A stretch of 64,000 bases of DNA from Ruania alba (GCF_900105765.1 NZ_FNTX01000002.1:186001-250000); one strand, 5' to 3'; counted from the first letter of the stretch, positions 1 to 8,469 are shown. Numbers and translations: made by a program. The notes: generated by a model from the letters alone, not told the origin.

Positions 1-276
1 GAAGGTGCGCTCCGCCGTCGCCGGGTCCTCGAGGAGCGCCTGCACGCCATCGGCGTGCACCTGCCACGCAGCCACGGGATCGACATCCACATCGCCGGCC
101 GGCAGCTCGATCCCGGCGCCGCCACGCAGGAAGCCGGGGAACCAGGTGCCGAGGTGTCGCACCACGTCGCGGGCGGTCCAGCCCTCCACCGGGGCCGGGG
201 CGTCCCAGTCGCGGGTGCCACGCACCCGGTCGGAGAACACCCCGGCGATCCGGCGGTGCTCCTCGGCTGGAGTCAT
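1..276 (-). CDS. DinB-fold / maleylpyruvate isomerase N-terminal-like protein (3' part outside window)
   Basis: The frame is open from an ATG at 276 to the left edge, giving the first 92 residues; the C-terminus is missing. The N-terminus carries the pattern G-W-T-A-R-D-V-V-R-H-L, typical of the DinB/TIGR03086 metal-binding four-helix family, where the His helps bind a metal. Members are mycothiol- or thiol-linked transferases or have unknown roles. The start overlaps the stop of the AHSA1 gene in an ATGA arrangement, so it is the third gene of an ArsR-AHSA1-DinB operon. The family call rests on one motif and context; the substrate is unknown. Confidence 0.7.
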   Translation of the reverse strand, partial: MTPAEEHRRIAGVFSDRVRGTRDWDAPAPVEGWTARDVVRHLGTWFPGFLRGGAGIELPAGDVDVDPVAAWQVHADGVQALLEDPATAERTF

Positions 277-755
277 GCCGCACCCTCGGCGAGCAGCTCG
301 TCGAGCTTCTCGTAACCCTCGTTGATGCCCACCTCCATGCCGCTGGCGAGCATGCCCTGCTGGGCTTCCATCGACTCGACGATCGACTTGGACACGATCC
401 GGCACCGGCCACCCTCGAGCGGCTCGAAGGTCATGATCTCCAGGGCGACGGCGTCCCGCATCTCCTCGAACCCAAAGGTCTGGACGAGCTTCTCCCCGGG
501 GATGGCGTCGTGGAAGCAGCCGAAGAAGTGCGCCACCACCTCACCGTCCTGGATGGCGTTGTAGCGGTAGCTGCCGCCGGTCTGGCAGTCCCAGGTGGCG
601 ATGTCCATCTCGACCGAGCGCGGCCCCATCCACCGCTTGACCAGGTCAGGCTCGGCCCAGGCGCGATAGACCCGCTCAGGCGGGGCGTCGAACTCGCGGG
701 TGATGGTCACCACGGGGATGTTCGGGTCGGCCTCGATCGTTGCTTCCTTGCTCAT
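273..755 (-). CDS. SRPBCC / AHSA1-like domain protein
   Basis: The 160-residue product has the START-like SRPBCC fold of the AHSA1 family: an N-terminal strand with VVTITREFDAPPERVYRAW, a W-x-GP motif (KRWMGPRS) and a G-G-S-Y-R-Y segment, with a long C-terminal helix. These small cytosolic proteins bind hydrophobic ligands; the ligand here is unknown. I chose the ATG at 755, which overlaps the ArsR stop by four bases, because upstream extensions are low-complexity and lie inside the regulator gene. AHSA1 proteins are commonly encoded beside an ArsR repressor, as here, so ArsR probably controls it. Confidence 0.85.
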   Translation of the reverse strand: MSKEATIEADPNIPVVTITREFDAPPERVYRAWAEPDLVKRWMGPRSVEMDIATWDCQTGGSYRYNAIQDGEVVAHFFGCFHDAIPGEKLVQTFGFEEMRDAVALEIMTFEPLEGGRCRIVSKSIVESMEAQQGMLASGMEVGINEGYEKLDELLAEGAA

Positions 756-1132
756 GATGCTGCTCCTTCGTTGGTCGTGACCCTGTTCCGGGTCGCGGCT
801 GTCGGTTTCTCTTCGTCGGCCATCTCGGCCAGTACTGCGTCCAGGCGTTGGAAGCGTTCCTCCGCCTCGCGCCGATAGCGCTCGATCCACGTCGTCATCA
901 GGCTGAGCACCTCGGCTTCCAGGTGAACCGGCCGCCGCTGTGCGTCGCGACGGCGGCTCACCAGTCCGGCGTCCTCGAGCACGCGCACGTGCTTGGACAC
1001 CGCCTGCAGGCTCATCTCGTATGGCTCCGCCAGGTCGCCGACCGTGGCATCGCCCGACGCAAGCCGGGCGACCAGGTCTCGTCGCGTCTCGTCGGCCAGG
1101 GCCTGGAACACGCGGGACAGCTGATCCGCCAT
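752..1132 (-). CDS. ArsR-family HTH repressor of the AHSA1 operon
   Basis: The 126-residue protein has a winged helix near its N-terminus (DETRRDLVARL, then SLQAVSKHVRVLEDAGLV as recognition helix) and ends in a charged helix. It lacks the CVC metal-site motif seen in the arsenic regulator of this window, so it belongs to the non-metal ArsR group usually paired with SRPBCC proteins. The ATG at 1132 is chosen because GAGGAGGTGAG lies just upstream; a longer frame would start inside the operator region. It is first in a three-gene operon and probably represses itself through the two palindromes upstream. Confidence 0.9.
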   Translation of the reverse strand: MADQLSRVFQALADETRRDLVARLASGDATVGDLAEPYEMSLQAVSKHVRVLEDAGLVSRRRDAQRRPVHLEAEVLSLMTTWIERYRREAEERFQRLDAVLAEMADEEKPTAATRNRVTTNEGAAS

Positions 1133-1145
1133 GAGACTCACCTCC

Positions 1146-1210
1146 TCAACTGATTGGTTGAATACGACGAGCGTAGGACTCGACCAACCTCTTGTCAACC
1201 GTTCGGTTGA
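1146..1210 (-). promoter_or_regulatory. Promoter of the ArsR operon with two 16-bp palindromic operators
   Basis: Two copies of TCAACYGNTYGGTTGA occur at 1146-1161 and 1195-1210, each followed by ATACG on the plus strand. On the minus strand, TTGACA (1193-1198) and TACGCT (1170-1175) are spaced by 17 bp, a good SigA-type promoter. One operator overlaps the -35 element and the other lies just downstream of the expected transcript start. This is the layout expected for ArsR autorepression; binding itself is inferred. Confidence 0.7.
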
Positions 1211-1220
1211 ATACGCTCAC

Positions 1221-1267
1221 TTGACAGCGTCGGACCTCCGTGTCACTGTACTGAGCACTTAATACAG
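1221..1267 (+). promoter_or_regulatory. Candidate promoter/operator of the GntR-ABC operon
   Basis: TTGACA at 1221-1226 is a plausible -35 element but no strong -10 follows at standard spacing. A 22-bp imperfect palindrome at 1246-1267, with outer arms CTGTA/TACAG, lies 18 bases before the GntR start. YtrA-type GntR repressors commonly bind such a site at their own promoter; this assignment is inference. Confidence 0.4.
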
Positions 1268-1285
1268 CGAGACAGAAGGGCGGCC

Positions 1286-1672
1286 ATGGAGTTCGACCCC
1301 ACCTCCCCCATCTGGGGCCAGCTCGTGGCCGAGTTCTCCCGCCGGATCGTCACCTGGACCTGGCCACCAGGGTCCCGGATCTCCGGCGTCCGGGAGCTGG
1401 CCGCCGATCTCAGCGTGAACCCGAACACCGTGCAGCGCGCCCTGGCCGAGCTGGAACGACAGGGCCTGTGCCGCTCGGAACGAACATCTGGCCGATTCGT
1501 CACCTCCGACGAGGCCCGGATCGACGCCCTCCGTGCCGAGCTCGCTCAGGAAGCGGCCGACGACTTCGTGCGCCGGGCACAGGGCCTCGGGATGGTTCCC
1601 ACCCAGGCACTACGACTGATCAAAGAGAGATGGCAGAGCGATGACCACCACACCGACCGCGCTGGAGCGTGA
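1286..1672 (+). CDS. GntR-family regulator, YtrA subfamily
   Basis: The 128-residue protein has a GntR winged helix (ISGVRELAADLSVNPNTVQ, then RALAELERQGLC) at residues 34-70 and only a short helical tail, which defines the YtrA subfamily. These dimers repress ABC-exporter operons and are released by cell-envelope stress or an unknown ligand. The ATG at 1286 follows GAAGGG at a suitable distance. It is immediately followed by an ATP-binding protein and a permease, the classical YtrA arrangement. Confidence 0.9.
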   Translation: MEFDPTSPIWGQLVAEFSRRIVTWTWPPGSRISGVRELAADLSVNPNTVQRALAELERQGLCRSERTSGRFVTSDEARIDALRAELAQEAADDFVRRAQGLGMVPTQALRLIKERWQSDDHHTDRAGA

Positions 1673-1679
1673 GCACGAG

Positions 1680-2387
1680 ATGAGCCCCGACCATGCGCTC
1701 CTCAGGATCCGTGGTCTAACCGTCCACTATGGACGGCGGGCCGCCCTGGACGGACTCGATCTCGACCTGCCGGCCGGCCAGATCGTCGGCCTGCTCGGTG
1801 AGAACGGGTGCGGGAAGTCGACACTGCTGAAGACCCTGGCCGGGGTCTATGCCGACTACTCCGGCGAGATCCGCGTGGCGGGCCACTCACCAGGGCCGGA
1901 GTCCAAGGCGATCACGAGCTACCTGCCGGACCGCAGCTCACTCCCCGATCGCGCCCGGGTGAGCTACTGCCTCGACCTGTTTGAGGACTTCTTCGCCGAT
2001 TTCGACCGTGCGAAAGCCAGCGAACTCCTCGCCTTCTTCGGACTCCCCGAGACGATGCGCCTCAAGGAGATGTCCAAGGGCATGCGCGAGAAGGTGCAGA
2101 TCACCCTCGCCATGGCGCGCGAGGCTCAGGTCTACCTCCTCGACGAGCCGATCTCCGGCGTCGATCCGGCTGCACGGCAGGGCATTCTCGACGGCATCCT
2201 GCGCAACCTCAACGAGGATTCGCTGCTCCTGATCGCGACCCACCTGATCCATGACCTCGAGACCGCGCTCGACTCGGTCGTGATGATGCGCCACGGCACA
2301 GTGCTGCTCACCGGTCAGGTTGACGATCTGCGGGCCGAGCACCAGGCCAGCCTCGACCAGATCTTCCGAAAGGTGTACGGCTCATGA
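1680..2387 (+). CDS. ABC transporter ATP-binding protein
   Basis: The 235-residue nucleotide-binding domain has Walker A GENGCGKST (residues 40-48), a degenerate signature MSKGMREKV and Walker B VYLLDEP followed by a D-loop. It should energise the permease encoded next. I use the ATG at 1680, seven bases after the GntR stop; an in-frame ATG at 1641 would add 13 poorly conserved residues and overlap the regulator by 32 bases. Both flanking genes are co-directional and tightly packed. The substrate is unknown; YtrA-linked exporters are usually tied to envelope stress. Confidence 0.88.
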   Translation: MSPDHALLRIRGLTVHYGRRAALDGLDLDLPAGQIVGLLGENGCGKSTLLKTLAGVYADYSGEIRVAGHSPGPESKAITSYLPDRSSLPDRARVSYCLDLFEDFFADFDRAKASELLAFFGLPETMRLKEMSKGMREKVQITLAMAREAQVYLLDEPISGVDPAARQGILDGILRNLNEDSLLLIATHLIHDLETALDSVVMMRHGTVLLTGQVDDLRAEHQASLDQIFRKVYGS

Positions 2388-3208
2388 GCACGCTCCTCAA
2401 GCACGAGTTCCTGCGAACCCGGGATCTGCTCACCCTCATCATTGGTGTCGCGATCCTGCTCGCAATAGCCGGCGCGCTGCTGGCAGCCACGGGCTGGCCG
2501 GTCCTGGCCGCCGTCGGAGTCCTGCTCTGCGTCGTCGTGGTGTTCACCCTGGTGCCCGTTCTCCAGCTTGCCCTCGCGGTCGAGTACTGGCGTTCCAGCT
2601 ACGGCCGTTCCGGCTACCTCACGCACACGCTGCCGGTCCGGGGCGCCACCGTCTACTGGGCGAAGATCCTCTGGGCCTGGCTGGTGTCGCTGGTCGGAGC
2701 AGCGGTGACGCTGGGCCTGACCCTCGCCGCTGCACCGGCCGTTGCGCGAGCCACGGGGGGCCAGCCCGCGATGATCCTGACCTCGATCCGCGAGGCATGG
2801 GCAACCTTGAACGAGGTGGCATCGACCTGGCTCGTGGTCGCGGCCGTCGCGACACTGACCATGATGATCCTCATCTGGCCGGTGCAGTACTTCTTCGCGG
2901 CCTCCATCGGCAGCCAGGCCCCGCTGAACAGGTGGGGCGTCGGCGGCCCGGTAGCAGTCTGGTTGGGCGTGTACGCCGCGACTCAGGTGGTGACTTTCGC
3001 CTCGTTCGCCGCGGTCCCGCTGGCGGTCGGGATGGACGGCGACCGGCTCGGCATCGTGCGGTTCGACCTCTTCGCTGAACTGAGGGCCGGCGCGAGCGGT
3101 ACCGCCGAGGTCATGCCGCTCGGCTTCGTCGTCGCACTCCTGGCGATCACCGCGGTGTGCCTCAGCTGGACTGTCCGGTCGTGGAATCGCAAGGTGTCAC
3201 TCACCTGA
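2384..3208 (+). CDS. ABC-2-like transporter permease
   Basis: The 274-residue protein has about six hydrophobic segments, beginning with LTLIIGVAILLAIAGALLAA near the N-terminus, and a short basic C-terminus (RSWNRKVSLT). Its ATG overlaps the stop of the ATP-binding gene by four bases, so the two are translationally coupled and should form one transporter. It contains no EAA loop of importer permeases, which supports an export or envelope-defence role. The identity of the substrate cannot be read from the sequence. Confidence 0.82.
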   Translation: MSTLLKHEFLRTRDLLTLIIGVAILLAIAGALLAATGWPVLAAVGVLLCVVVVFTLVPVLQLALAVEYWRSSYGRSGYLTHTLPVRGATVYWAKILWAWLVSLVGAAVTLGLTLAAAPAVARATGGQPAMILTSIREAWATLNEVASTWLVVAAVATLTMMILIWPVQYFFAASIGSQAPLNRWGVGGPVAVWLGVYAATQVVTFASFAAVPLAVGMDGDRLGIVRFDLFAELRAGASGTAEVMPLGFVVALLAITAVCLSWTVRSWNRKVSLT

Positions 3209-3310
3209 CGCCGGTCCCGCACGAGGTAGCGCCTGGAGAAGGTAACGACATGGCGAGCACGCGTCCCGGATCCGAGCGTTCGGCCTGCCCCGGCCGAGGA
3301 CCGGTGCCAA

Positions 3311-3721
3311 TCAGTGCAGCCGCAGCAGGCCGGCCTCGGTATGCGCCATGCCGCACGACTTCTCGTAGAAGGGCACCAGCCCCGCGTCGTAGTCCGCATG
3401 CAGCCATTCGCAGCCCAGACGCCGGGCCTCCTCGGCGGCAGCGAGCACGAGCCGTCGGCCGATTCCACGGCCCCTCTCCCGCCCGTCCACACTGGTGTCG
3501 AGCAGGAAGGCGTGCACTCCGCCGTCACCGATCACGTTGACGAACCCGACCAGGGCAGCTCCTCGACGAGCCGTGACCCAGGCGATGCTGTGCCGCGCCA
3601 GGTTCGCATTCCACGGTGTGGCGCCGACAGGATGGTCGAAGCACGCGGCATGCAGTGCGTTCACCTCAGCATCGGTGAGAGGCGCGTTGACCTCGATCGA
3701 CACTCCTGCTGTCTCGGACAT
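3311..3721 (-). CDS. GNAT-family N-acetyltransferase
   Basis: The 136-residue protein has the GNAT acetyl-CoA motif A, RERGRGIGRR, at residues 81-90, followed by LVLAAAEEARRLGC and a C-terminal V-P-F-Y-E-K-S-C-G motif B. Length and layout match small cytosolic GNAT enzymes. The ATG at 3721 falls inside the left copy of the 120-bp repeat; the right copy at 10945 preserves its first codons (ATG TCC GA). It is therefore the left neighbour of an ancient GNAT/GH13 divergent pair, now separated by the sugar cassette. Acceptor substrate unknown. Confidence 0.88.
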   Translation of the reverse strand: MSETAGVSIEVNAPLTDAEVNALHAACFDHPVGATPWNANLARHSIAWVTARRGAALVGFVNVIGDGGVHAFLLDTSVDGRERGRGIGRRLVLAAAEEARRLGCEWLHADYDAGLVPFYEKSCGMAHTEAGLLRLH

Positions 3722-3835
3722 GTGGCGACGCTATCCGGCAGCCCGGCGCCGGGGTCCGTTGTCACTTGACGCATGAGTGCTGCCGAGCACATCATCTGGT
3801 GGCACGTCCTCCCCCTGGGCTTCGTCGGCGCGACG
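3714..3835. repeat. Left copy of 120-bp imperfect direct repeat bounding the sugar cassette
   Basis: This segment aligns without gaps to 10945-11066 (constant offset 7231) at about 84-86% identity by eye. It includes the first codons of the GNAT gene, the GNAT/GH13 intergenic region and the first ~20 codons of the GH13 gene. Similarity ends abruptly at both sides. Confidence 0.85.
3773..3835 (+). pseudogene. Truncated 5' remnant of a GH13 alpha-glycosidase gene
   Basis: Reading from ATG 3773 gives MSAAEHIIWWHVLPLGFVGA, nearly the same as the N-terminus of the intact GH13 gene at 11004 (MSSAEHTIWWHVYPLGFVGA). After about 20 codons the similarity stops and the sequence becomes the reverse strand of the lacI 3' end. 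It is a dead fragment, and supplies the stop codon and last ~14 codons of the lacI gene on the opposite strand. Confidence 0.85.
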
Positions 3836-4862
3836 GCGGCGCTGCGGTGGATTCACGCTCAACAAGCCGCGCTTCGATGAGCCTCCGGGTCTGCACCTCC
3901 TGTTGACCAAGGTGAGCGAGGATGAGCTGGACCGCTTGCCTGCCGTGCTCATGCGCGTCCCCTCGCATCGTCGTCAGTGGTGGACAGAAATGCTCGCCGG
4001 ATGGGCTGCCGTCGAAGCCGACGACGCTCACCTCGGCCGGGACCATCCGCCCGGCACGCCACATCGCATGGAGCACGCCGAGGGCCATCATGTCGTTCGC
4101 GGCGAAGATCGCCGTCACGTCAGGATCCCGGGCCAGCTCTGCACCGAGCCGAGCCCCTGACGCACTGCTCCAGTCGCCAGTGAGCGCAGACGGCACCGGC
4201 CGCTGGGCGCGCTCGAGCGCGCGGCGCCAGCCCTCACTTCTCAGGCGCGCGGCGTTCCAGCCGTCCGCGCCGGCGATGTGGTGCACGGTCCGGTGACCCA
4301 AGTCGAGAAGATGATTCGTCGCCTGTTCGGCCGCCGCTACCGAGTCGAGATAGACCGCCGGGCCTTCGTAACCCGGTACCTCGCTCGTGGTGATGAGCGG
4401 GACCGGTGAGGAGACGAAGTCCAGCGAGTCGGCAGCAGAGACCCACGGCGCCATGACCACGATGCCGTCACATCCGGTCCGGACGAGAGCATCGACCGCG
4501 CCCTGAAGCTCCTCTCGCCCGAGAGTGGCGACGTGGGCAACGATCGCTCGATACCCGAACTCAGCGGCAGCCGACTCAAGGCCATCCAGGATCGCTCCCG
4601 GGCCCTCACCGAACGTCGCGTGCGTCACAACACCGATGTGCTGCGAGGAACCCGCTGACAACGCGCGCGCCAGCACATTCGGCTGGTAGCCGAGCGTGTC
4701 GATCACCCCGCGCACCCGGCGCGCGGTCTCCGCGTTCACCAGGCTGCTCCCCCGCGCCACCCGGGACACGGTCTGTCGCGAGACGCCAGCCAGACGCGCG
4801 ACGTCGGTCAACGTCGGGCGCTCCGGACGAACGGTCCCGGTGCGCTCCGGGGGCAATGCCAT
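3792..4862 (-). CDS. LacI-family transcriptional regulator of the sugar cassette
   Basis: The 356-residue protein has the LacI DNA-binding domain (LTDVARLAGVSRQTVSRVA, then a hinge helix near LGYQPNVLARAL) and a periplasmic-binding-like sensor domain containing GFDGSPSGE. The ATG at 4862 follows AGGAGGATCGG; a longer frame to 4922 has no such site. It is divergent from the binding-protein gene, with a perfect dyad operator between them. Its last ~14 residues (RRRSPGGGRATR) are encoded by the antisense of the GH13 remnant, so the natural C-terminus was probably altered at the junction. Inducer likely a beta-glucoside or related oligosaccharide. Confidence 0.9.
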   Translation of the reverse strand: MALPPERTGTVRPERPTLTDVARLAGVSRQTVSRVARGSSLVNAETARRVRGVIDTLGYQPNVLARALSAGSSQHIGVVTHATFGEGPGAILDGLESAAAEFGYRAIVAHVATLGREELQGAVDALVRTGCDGIVVMAPWVSAADSLDFVSSPVPLITTSEVPGYEGPAVYLDSVAAAEQATNHLLDLGHRTVHHIAGADGWNAARLRSEGWRRALERAQRPVPSALTGDWSSASGARLGAELARDPDVTAIFAANDMMALGVLHAMWRAGRMVPAEVSVVGFDGSPSGEHFCPPLTTMRGDAHEHGRQAVQLILAHLGQQEVQTRRLIEARLVERESTAAPPSRRRSPGGGRATR

Positions 4863-4924
4863 CCGATCCTCCTGTTCGCGGGACAAGCCCGGCCCTAGTC
4901 TGCCGCAGTCGCGCGCAGACACCT

Positions 4925-4967
4925 GTTGCTACCGGTAACAATCGGCGTTATTGTTACCGGTAGCAAC
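4925..4967. promoter_or_regulatory. Perfect 17-bp inverted repeat: paired LacI operators over divergent promoters
   Basis: GTTGCTACCGGTAACAA (4925-4941) and its exact reverse complement (4951-4967) flank a 9-bp spacer. Each arm is itself a LacI-type near-palindrome centred on TACCGGTA. On the plus strand TTGCTA (4926-4931), 17 bp and TATTGT (4949-4954) form a possible promoter; dyad symmetry gives a similar one on the minus strand. The following 237 bases up to the binding-protein start form a long leader in which I see no ORF or clear hairpin. Confidence 0.8.
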
Positions 4968-5204
4968 CCTACGTCAGATCCCCGCCGCCACCTACTCAAC
5001 GAGGAGTCAAGGCTGCTTCAACTCCTCAACGCTGCTCGTCCCGGAAGATCCCGTCCGACGAGTCAGATCGCGCAGACGGCGCTGCGCTGCACGAACCGCA
5101 AGGCCGACTGACGGCCTCGCCGCAACCACCCACACGATGGCCCCACGAGTCACACGACACGACCGTTGGCCGGACATCCGCATTCATCCGAATTCGAGGA
5201 CACT

Positions 5205-6509
5205 ATGCATCCCATCCCCAGCAACAACCGCCGGCGGCACGCTACCTGGACCGCACTGCTCCTCACGGGGGCGTTGACACTGGCTGCCTGCGGCTCAGGC
5301 GGCGAATCGGGCGGCACCAGCCCCTCAGACGACGTTGAGCTGACCTTCCTCAATCAGTCTCGCGGCCAGGAGGACGCACTCCTTGAGCTCGCTGCACAGT
5401 ACAGCGAGGAGACCGGCGTCACGGTCACCATCGATTCGCCCGGTCCGGCAGACTTCCCTGCCAGACTGCAATCGATGGCGCAGTCCGGCGACATGCCGGA
5501 CCTGTACTCAGTCATCGACGCCTTCACCATGGCCCCCTACTACAAAGCCGACTGGGCGATGGATCTGGCGCCGGAGCTGGACGGCGACTGGGGTGAGTCG
5601 TTCGACCCCGTCGCACTCGAACTCGCGACGTACCAGGAAGGCAACAACCTGGACATCCCCGCGGGTCTCTACTCGGTGCACTGGGACCTGACGTCCTACG
5701 GCCTCTATGTTGACCCCGCCTCGACCGGCATCGACCCGGAGAACGCACCACAGACAGTCGAGGACCTCATCGACACCCTGGAGAGCGCGGACTCGACCGG
5801 CCAGTTCTCGATCGCTGCTTCGCAGGTCGGCCACCTCATGCAGACCTACGCATCGAACTTCATGACCGACCAGGAGATCGAGGCAACGCTGAACGGCGAG
5901 GCGAGCTGGGAGACCGATGCCTGGCGAAGCACATTCCAGCTACTGGTGGACCTCCGCGAGGCCGGGGTCGTCGCGAACGGTTCGATTCCAGGCGGCGCGG
6001 ACGACAACCCGAACGTCGAGCGGGCGTTCTTCAACTCGCACACGGTCGGAGCCATCTTCGACAACACGGCAGCCGTTGCAGTCGCGGGAACTACGGCACC
6101 GGACTACACGGACTACGTCACCATGGGACTGTCCTCCGCAGCCGAGGGGACCGAGCCGGCACGCGCGGTGGTTCGGCTGGGCAAGGGAGCCGCCGTCAAC
6201 CCGAACGGCGATCACCCTGACGAGGCGCTCGCCTTCCTCCAGTGGTTGACCGCACCAGAACAGCAGTCGGTGTTCGCCAACGAGGTCGGCGTCATCCCCA
6301 CCAACATCGAAGTGGTCGAGAACGGCGACATGCTCGCCCCGATGACCGGTCTTGCCGAGGGTCTGTCGTCAGCTCAAACGGTGCGCGCGTCGTTCACGCC
6401 CGATGTCGTGGCAGCGATAGGAGCTGGCGCCCAGAGCCTGATGCTCGGCGAGGTGACGGTCGACGAACTGCTCGCAGACGTCCAGACCGCTCAGGAAGCG
6501 AGCGCATGA
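5205..6509 (+). CDS. ABC transporter extracellular sugar-binding lipoprotein
   Basis: The 434-residue protein begins with a basic stretch, a hydrophobic segment and a lipobox LTLAAC, so it is an exported, lipid-anchored family 1 solute-binding protein. The body shows the usual features: a search-and-bind N-lobe (VELTFLNQSRGQEDALL), GDMPDLYSV, and FLQWLTAPEQQ near the C-terminus. The ATG at 5205 follows CGAGGA; the longer frame adds 13 residues without a ribosome site. It is followed by two permeases with four-base overlaps and a GH3 glycosidase, suggesting a glycoside or oligosaccharide ligand. Confidence 0.92.
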   Translation: MHPIPSNNRRRHATWTALLLTGALTLAACGSGGESGGTSPSDDVELTFLNQSRGQEDALLELAAQYSEETGVTVTIDSPGPADFPARLQSMAQSGDMPDLYSVIDAFTMAPYYKADWAMDLAPELDGDWGESFDPVALELATYQEGNNLDIPAGLYSVHWDLTSYGLYVDPASTGIDPENAPQTVEDLIDTLESADSTGQFSIAASQVGHLMQTYASNFMTDQEIEATLNGEASWETDAWRSTFQLLVDLREAGVVANGSIPGGADDNPNVERAFFNSHTVGAIFDNTAAVAVAGTTAPDYTDYVTMGLSSAAEGTEPARAVVRLGKGAAVNPNGDHPDEALAFLQWLTAPEQQSVFANEVGVIPTNIEVVENGDMLAPMTGLAEGLSSAQTVRASFTPDVVAAIGAGAQSLMLGEVTVDELLADVQTAQEASA

Positions 6510-7444
6510 CGCTCCCCATCGTGCAGTCTCCCGCGCGGCGTCGACCGACGTCGCGCGGGAGGAGGCGATCCGCCGGACGGCGCAATCTCGTCGGCTGGCT
6601 CTTCTTGCTCCCTGCGGTTGCTCTGATCGGCACCTTCACGATCGCCCCCTTCTTTCAGGCACTGTTGCTCAGTTTCCAGGAGTGGGATGGCATCAGCCCC
6701 GATAGCCCGTGGGTCGGGCTGGATAACTATCGACGGGTGTTCGCCGATCAGATTTTCTGGGCGTCGATGAAGAATGTCGGCGCATTTGGTGCTATCGGCT
6801 TCATCCTGGGCAACGGCATTGCTCTCGCCATGGCCATCGCGGTGAACAGTGCCAAGCGGGCGAGCGCCTTCTTCCGCACGGCGTACTACCTCCCGAGCGT
6901 CTTCTCGGTGGTCGTGGTTGGCACGATGTTCCAGTGGTTGTTCGAGCCGAACGTCGGCATCATCAACACGCTCCTCACCCACGTAGGGCTCGAGGATCTG
7001 GCGCACAACTGGCTGGGCGACCCGTCGACCGCACTGCCATCCCTGGCGGCGGTGTTCGTCTGGTACCACTGGGGTTTCGCCTTCATCCTGTTCCTGGCCG
7101 GCCTGCAGGACATCCCCAGGGAGTTGTACGAGGCTGCCAGCCTCGACGGAGCACGAGCCTGGGGGCGGTTCCGTTACGTCACATGGCCCGGCCTCGCGCC
7201 CGTGACCTCCATCGTCACCCTCCTCACATTCCTCGCCGCGCTGCAGATCTTCGGCACTGTTCAGGTCTTGACGAATGGCGGGCCCGGTTACCACACGATG
7301 GTCCCCACATTGCTCATCTACGTCGAGGCATTCACCAACAACCGCTATGGGGCCGCGGCCGCAATGTCTGTGCTCTTCGGTGGCGCGCTCGTACTGTTGG
7401 CTGCTTTTCAACTGTGGATCTCGGGCAGGAGGTCGCGCTCATGA
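6506..7444 (+). CDS. Carbohydrate ABC permease, MalF type
   Basis: The 312-residue protein starts at the ATG overlapping the binding-protein stop (ATGA). It has an N-terminal basic tail, about six membrane segments starting with NLVGWLFLLPAVALIGTF, and the importer EAA loop YEAASLDGARAWGRFRYVTW that contacts the ATPase. No ATP-binding gene lies in the cassette, so a shared MsiK-like ATPase encoded elsewhere is expected, as is common in actinomycetes. It pairs with the next permease. Confidence 0.92.
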   Translation: MTLPIVQSPARRRPTSRGRRRSAGRRNLVGWLFLLPAVALIGTFTIAPFFQALLLSFQEWDGISPDSPWVGLDNYRRVFADQIFWASMKNVGAFGAIGFILGNGIALAMAIAVNSAKRASAFFRTAYYLPSVFSVVVVGTMFQWLFEPNVGIINTLLTHVGLEDLAHNWLGDPSTALPSLAAVFVWYHWGFAFILFLAGLQDIPRELYEAASLDGARAWGRFRYVTWPGLAPVTSIVTLLTFLAALQIFGTVQVLTNGGPGYHTMVPTLLIYVEAFTNNRYGAAAAMSVLFGGALVLLAAFQLWISGRRSRS

Positions 7445-8355
7445 AGGTTCAGACCATCCCTGGTGGCCAGGCAACGAAGACTCTGGGCGACCGTCGCGAG
7501 AATTCGCAGCAGCCAGAGGGGCGCCCCCACAGGCCCGCCGTCCGGAGTGGCCGGGTCGGTCTCTACGGGCTGCTCGTGCTGGCTGCCGTCATCTCCCTGT
7601 TTCCGATGTTCTGGCTCCTCTCGGGCTCGCTGCAGACCCGCGAAGAGTTGTACGCAGGGCAGACCCTCGTGCCTACTGCACCGGCGTGGCAGAACTACGT
7701 GGACGCGTGGGTGGAAGGCAACCTCTTCATTTACCTGTCCAACAGCATCCTGTACACCGCCATATCTGTCGCCGGAATCCTGGTCGTTTCGAGTCTCGCC
7801 GGCTACGCCCTCGCCCGCCTCACATTCGCGGGCAAGGGGCTCGTCACGGTGGCGATGCTCGCTGTGATGATCATCCCCGCACCGGCGATGTTCATCGCGC
7901 AGTACAAGCTGCTCATCTCTTTCGGTCTGACCGACAGCCGTGTCGGTTACATCTTCGTGCTGATCACCGCGGGGATACCCATGGCCACGTTGATCATGCG
8001 CAGCTTCTTCGCGAGCCAGCCACGTGAACTCGAAGAGGCTGCCGCGATCGACGGCGCCGGGCCGGTGCGGACGTTCTTCAACATCATCATGCCGCTGGCG
8101 CGGCCTGGGCTGGCCGCCGTTGGGGTGATTCAGGGATTGCAGGTCTGGAACGAGTACCTCATGGCGCTCGTGCTGTTCCGCACTGATGCCCGCATGCCCG
8201 TGCAGCGGGGACTGATGAGCTTCGTCTCCTCCGAGACGCCGGAGCAAACAATCCTCCTGGCCGCGACGACCATCTCCGTCGTCCCGGTCATCATCTTCTA
8301 CCTGCTCGCTCAGCGACAGATCATCGCAGGCCTCGGCGCAGGGGCCGTGAAGTAG
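7441..8355 (+). CDS. Carbohydrate ABC permease, MalG type
   Basis: The 304-residue protein overlaps the previous gene by ATGA. A ~35-residue polar N-terminus precedes about six membrane spans, and the EAA loop is LEEAAAIDGAGPVRTFFNII. The C-terminus (QRQIIAGLGAGAVK) matches the MalG class. It completes the importer with the upstream genes; the 114 bases to the glycosidase start contain no obvious terminator, so co-transcription is possible. Confidence 0.92.
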   Translation: MKVQTIPGGQATKTLGDRRENSQQPEGRPHRPAVRSGRVGLYGLLVLAAVISLFPMFWLLSGSLQTREELYAGQTLVPTAPAWQNYVDAWVEGNLFIYLSNSILYTAISVAGILVVSSLAGYALARLTFAGKGLVTVAMLAVMIIPAPAMFIAQYKLLISFGLTDSRVGYIFVLITAGIPMATLIMRSFFASQPRELEEAAAIDGAGPVRTFFNIIMPLARPGLAAVGVIQGLQVWNEYLMALVLFRTDARMPVQRGLMSFVSSETPEQTILLAATTISVVPVIIFYLLAQRQIIAGLGAGAVK

Positions 8356-8469
8356 CACCACTGCGCGCTCTGTACATCCCTGGAAAGAACGTCGCATTCC
8401 GGCGCTGCACGCGCGAACGCGCACAGGGCCCAGTCCGACCTGCCCTCCCATCACTGAATTCGAGGCACC

